DNA of 64,000 bases from Seohaeicola saemankumensis. GTDB taxonomy: Bacteria > Pseudomonadota > Alphaproteobacteria > Rhodobacterales > Rhodobacteraceae. Every line of letters starts with the position of its first letter. Position 1 is the first letter of the stretch. Under the pieces are notes generated by a model. The model had not been told where the DNA came from, ran no database searches, and worked only from the letters and a program-made list of their open reading frames with translations. The stretch spans positions 372,001 to 436,000 of the forward strand of contig NZ_JBHTKR010000001.1 in assembly GCF_042678485.1 (NCBI RefSeq). Direction: 5' to 3'. Positions 61,714 through 64,000 of this stretch are shown one piece after another. The translations under genes were made by a program, and so were the position numbers.

Positions 61714-63546
61714 TCAGCCCTCCATCGCCTCCAGCTCGTCGATCATGCCCTCGATCATCGACAGACCCTTGTCCCAGAAGGCAGGATCGGTGGCGTCCAG
61801 ACCGAAGGGGGCCAGCAAGTCCATGTGGTGCTTGGATCCGCCTGCCTTGAGCATGTCGAAATATTTGTCCTGAAAGCCTTCGGGGTTTTCTTCGTAGACG
61901 GCGTAAAGCGCGTTCACCAGCCCGTCGCCGAAGGCATAGGCATAGACATAGAAGGGCGAATGGACGAAATGCGGGATATAGGCCCAGAAGGTCTCGTAGC
62001 CCTCCATGAAGTCGAAGGCGGGCCCCAAGCTTTCGGCCTGAACGCTCATCCACAGGTCGTTGATGTCGTCGGGCGTCAACTCGCCGCCGCGTCGGGCGGC
62101 GTGCAGTTTGCATTCGAAATCGTAAAAGGCGATCTGGCGCACGACCGTGTTGATCATGTCCTCGACCTTGCCGGCCAGCAGGGTCTTGCGCTCTGATTGC
62201 GTCTTCGCGCCCTCCAGCATCTTGCGGAAGGTCAGCATCTCGCCAAAGACACTTGCGGTTTCGGCCAGCGTCAGGGGGGTGGACGACAGCATTTCGCCCT
62301 GGCCTGCGGCCAGCACCTGATGCACGCCGTGGCCCAGTTCATGCGCCAGGGTCATCACGTCGCGCGGTTTGCCGAGGTAGTTCAGCATCACGTAAGGGTG
62401 CACCTCGGTCACGGTGGGATGGGCAAAGGCGCCGGGGGCCTTGCCGGGTTTCACGCCCGCGTCGATCCAGCCCTTGTCGAAGAAGGGCGCGGCGATATCG
62501 GCCATGCGCGGATCAAAGCCGGCATAGGCATCCATCACCATGCCGCGCGCGGTCGGCCAGTCCACCGTCTTGATCTCTTCCACCGGCAGGGGGGCGTTGC
62601 GGTCCCAGACCTGCATCCGGTCCAGACCCAGCCATTTGCGTTTCAGCTCGTAATAGCGGTGGCTGAGGCGTGGATAGGCTGCAACCACGGCATTGCGCAG
62701 CGCCTCGACCACCTCGGGTTCGACATCGTTGGACAGGTGCCGCCCGGTCTGCGGGGTGGGCATGCCGCGCCAGCGATCGACGATTTCCTTTTCCTTGGCC
62801 TGGGTGTTGTGCACGCGGGCAAAGGTCTTGATGTTCATGCCGAAAACGCGGGCCAGTTCCTGTGCCGCCGCCTCGCGTTTCGCACGGTCATGATCGGTCA
62901 GCAGGTTCAGCGTGCCTTCGATGTTCAAGGGCTCGCCATCCACCTCGAAGCCAAGCCCCGCGATGGTTTCATCGAAAAGCCGCTCCCATGCGTCGCCGAC
63001 CACGCCCAGATCGTGCAGGAATTTTTCCAGCTCGTCCGACAGCTGGTAGGGTTTCATCGCGCGGATGCGGTCGAACACCGGCTTGTAGCGGGCCAATTCT
63101 GCGTTTGCGGCGAACAGGGCCGCGACGTGATCATCCTCCAGCCGGTTCAGCTCGAGCGTGAAGAAGACCAGTGGCGTGGTGAAATTGGTGATCTTTTCCT
63201 GGCAATCGGACATGAACTTGGCGCGGGTCGCGTCGATCGTCATCTGGTAGTAGCGCAGGCCGGCAAAGGACATGATGCGCCCCGCGATGGCGCTGATGCG
63301 TTCGTTCCGCAGCACGCAATCCAGCATCCCCTTGGCGTCCAGCGTGGCCAGCTTGCCCTCGTAATCGGCGGCGAAACTGGCGCAGGCCTGTTCCAGCCAG
63401 TCCAGATCGCGCTTCAGCTCGGGCGCATCCTCGGAGGTGTAAAGATCCGACAGGTCCCATTCCGGCAGATCGCCCAGATCCTTGCTGCCACGGCTGGCAT
63501 TGGCGTCCCAGATCGGGCCAGAGACGGGAAAGGGAAGATGGAACAT
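61714..63546 (-). CDS. pepF: M3-family oligoendopeptidase (PepF-like)
   Basis: A 610-residue zinc metallopeptidase. The N-terminal regions (DLPEWDLSDLYTSEDAPELKRDL; LATHTLDxK-like helical bundle) and the catalytic motif LAHELGHGVHQVLAAGQGEM (HELGH zinc site, about 402-406) plus the downstream Glu-containing LAETASVFGEMLTF match PepF of the M3B group, which trims short peptides in the cytoplasm. The C-terminal helical domain contains FWAYIPHFVHSPFYVYAYAFGD. It starts at ATG 63546. It is convergent with the zinc-finger gene across element D. Confidence 0.92.
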   Translation of the reverse strand: MFHLPFPVSGPIWDANASRGSKDLGDLPEWDLSDLYTSEDAPELKRDLDWLEQACASFAADYEGKLATLDAKGMLDCVLRNERISAIAGRIMSFAGLRYYQMTIDATRAKFMSDCQEKITNFTTPLVFFTLELNRLEDDHVAALFAANAELARYKPVFDRIRAMKPYQLSDELEKFLHDLGVVGDAWERLFDETIAGLGFEVDGEPLNIEGTLNLLTDHDRAKREAAAQELARVFGMNIKTFARVHNTQAKEKEIVDRWRGMPTPQTGRHLSNDVEPEVVEALRNAVVAAYPRLSHRYYELKRKWLGLDRMQVWDRNAPLPVEEIKTVDWPTARGMVMDAYAGFDPRMADIAAPFFDKGWIDAGVKPGKAPGAFAHPTVTEVHPYVMLNYLGKPRDVMTLAHELGHGVHQVLAAGQGEMLSSTPLTLAETASVFGEMLTFRKMLEGAKTQSERKTLLAGKVEDMINTVVRQIAFYDFECKLHAARRGGELTPDDINDLWMSVQAESLGPAFDFMEGYETFWAYIPHFVHSPFYVYAYAFGDGLVNALYAVYEENPEGFQDKYFDMLKAGGSKHHMDLLAPFGLDATDPAFWDKGLSMIEGMIDELEAMEG

Positions 63547-63610
63547 GGGATCACCTGTCTTGTTGCGTTGCCACAGACATAGGGGCTTGGGCCGGGTCCC
63601 TCAAGCCGGA

Positions 63611-64000
63611 TCAGCCATATTGCGCCAGCATCGCGCGCAGGTGATCCAGCGTATCGGCCTGATCCACGGTCTTGTCCTGCCGCCAGCGCAGCATCCTGGG
63701 AAACCGCAGGGCGATGCCGGATTTGTGGCGCGGGCTTTCCTGAATCCCTTCAAAGGCGATTTCGAAGACATGATGCGGCGTGACCTGCCGCACCGGGCCG
63801 AAGCGCTGCTGCGTGTTGCGGCGCACCCATTGGGTGATCTGGCTGAATTCCGCGTCCGTCAGGCCGGAATAGGCCTTGGTGAAGGGCACAAGATCGTTGC
63901 CCTGCCAGACCGCAAAGGTGAAATCGGTAAACAGGTTCGCGCGCCGCCCGTGCCCGGCCTGGGCATAGATCATCACCGCGTCGACGGTCAGCGGGTCCAG
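63611..64000 (-). CDS. ATP-dependent DNA ligase, C-terminal part (5'-truncated by the window)
   Basis: The last 130 codons of a minus-strand gene whose 5' part lies beyond the right edge; the frame stays open to base 64000 (LDPLTVDA then VMIYAQAGHGRRANLFTDFTFAVWQGNDLVPFTKAYSGLTDAEF). This is the OB-fold C-terminal domain of ATP-dependent ligases, with FEGIQESPRHKSGIALRFPRMLRWRQDK as a near-diagnostic motif. The catalytic Lys is out of view. It ends 64 bases downstream of the pepF start on the same strand, and the two may be co-transcribed. Confidence 0.85.
   Translation of the reverse strand: MDPLTVDAVMIYAQAGHGRRANLFTDFTFAVWQGNDLVPFTKAYSGLTDAEFSQITQWVRRNTQQRFGPVRQVTPHHVFEIAFEGIQESPRHKSGIALRFPRMLRWRQDKTVDQADTLDHLRAMLAQYG

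Overview
The window is high-GC alphaproteobacterial chromosome, most likely from a Rhodobacteraceae/Roseobacter-type organism. Supporting signs are a tRNA-His with A73 and no encoded G-1, a heterotetrameric sarcosine oxidase operon, a PleD-type cyclase beside a DUF3572 gene, an nrdR-rib-nusB block, an rpoH-type heat-shock sigma factor, MmcB, and small families I associate with that clade (DUF6476- and DUF6324-like). I see no integrase, transposase, CRISPR array or rRNA. The first gene (DMT transporter) and the last gene (ATP-dependent DNA ligase) run off the window.

Layout. 0-6.5 kb: transporter end, NUDIX hydrolase and DUF983 protein; a secreted EF-hand protein followed by an ECF sigma factor, a putative anti-sigma factor and a periplasmic sensor-like protein; a PleD-like diguanylate cyclase; a MarR regulator. 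6.5-16.7 kb: HAD phosphatase, non-pyrrolysine MttB-family methyltransferase, an H-NOX-like protein coupled to an HNOBA-GGDEF cyclase, an AarF/UbiB kinase, an amidohydrolase, an orphan DUF2793 tail-fibre-like gene and a LysR regulator. 16.9-22.4 kb: a polyamine-type ABC transporter (binding protein, ATPase, two permeases) ending in an aminobutyraldehyde-type dehydrogenase. 22.6-27.8 kb: tRNA-Glu, recJ, hom, a lipoprotein, a TetR regulator and a membrane protein. 27.9-30.7 kb: three overlapping TadE/TadG-type genes. 31.2-37.9 kb: glutamate-type dehydrogenase and soxBDAG. 38.3-42.5 kb: dnaG and rpoD. 42.6-54.2 kb: two paralogous secreted proteins, then nrdR-ribD, an oppositely oriented capsule cluster (kpsC, wza/kpsD-like, kpsS), then ribE, a Tat-exported metallo-beta-lactamase-fold protein, ribB, ribH and nusB. 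54.2-64 kb: nitronate monooxygenase, a second ECF/anti-sigma pair, a candidate small RNA, mmcB, GNAT, tRNA-His, rluD, rpoH, a DksA-type zinc finger, pepF and the ligase.

Functional themes. (i) Methylated-amine and amino-nitrogen use: MttB-family protein, sarcosine oxidase, glutamate-type dehydrogenase, polyamine uptake and aldehyde oxidation. (ii) Transcription and replication core: dnaG, rpoD, rpoH, nusB, two ECF modules. (iii) c-di-GMP signalling by two GGDEF proteins, each with a degenerate upstream sensor: PleD has Ser where the REC1 phospho-acceptor Asp is expected, and the H-NOX-like partner lacks the haem ligand. (iv) Cell surface: Tad pseudopilins and Kdo-linked capsule assembly.

Non-coding signals that stand out are an array of four CGAATC (GANTC) hexamers spaced about one helical turn apart upstream of rpoD, four copies of an intergenic element sharing a GGATATTT...AAGAAG-type core, a heat-shock-type promoter before rpoH, a candidate sRNA before mmcB, and many short perfect tandem duplications at gene edges. 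All protein identities rest on motif recognition and remembered family knowledge; no database search was run.
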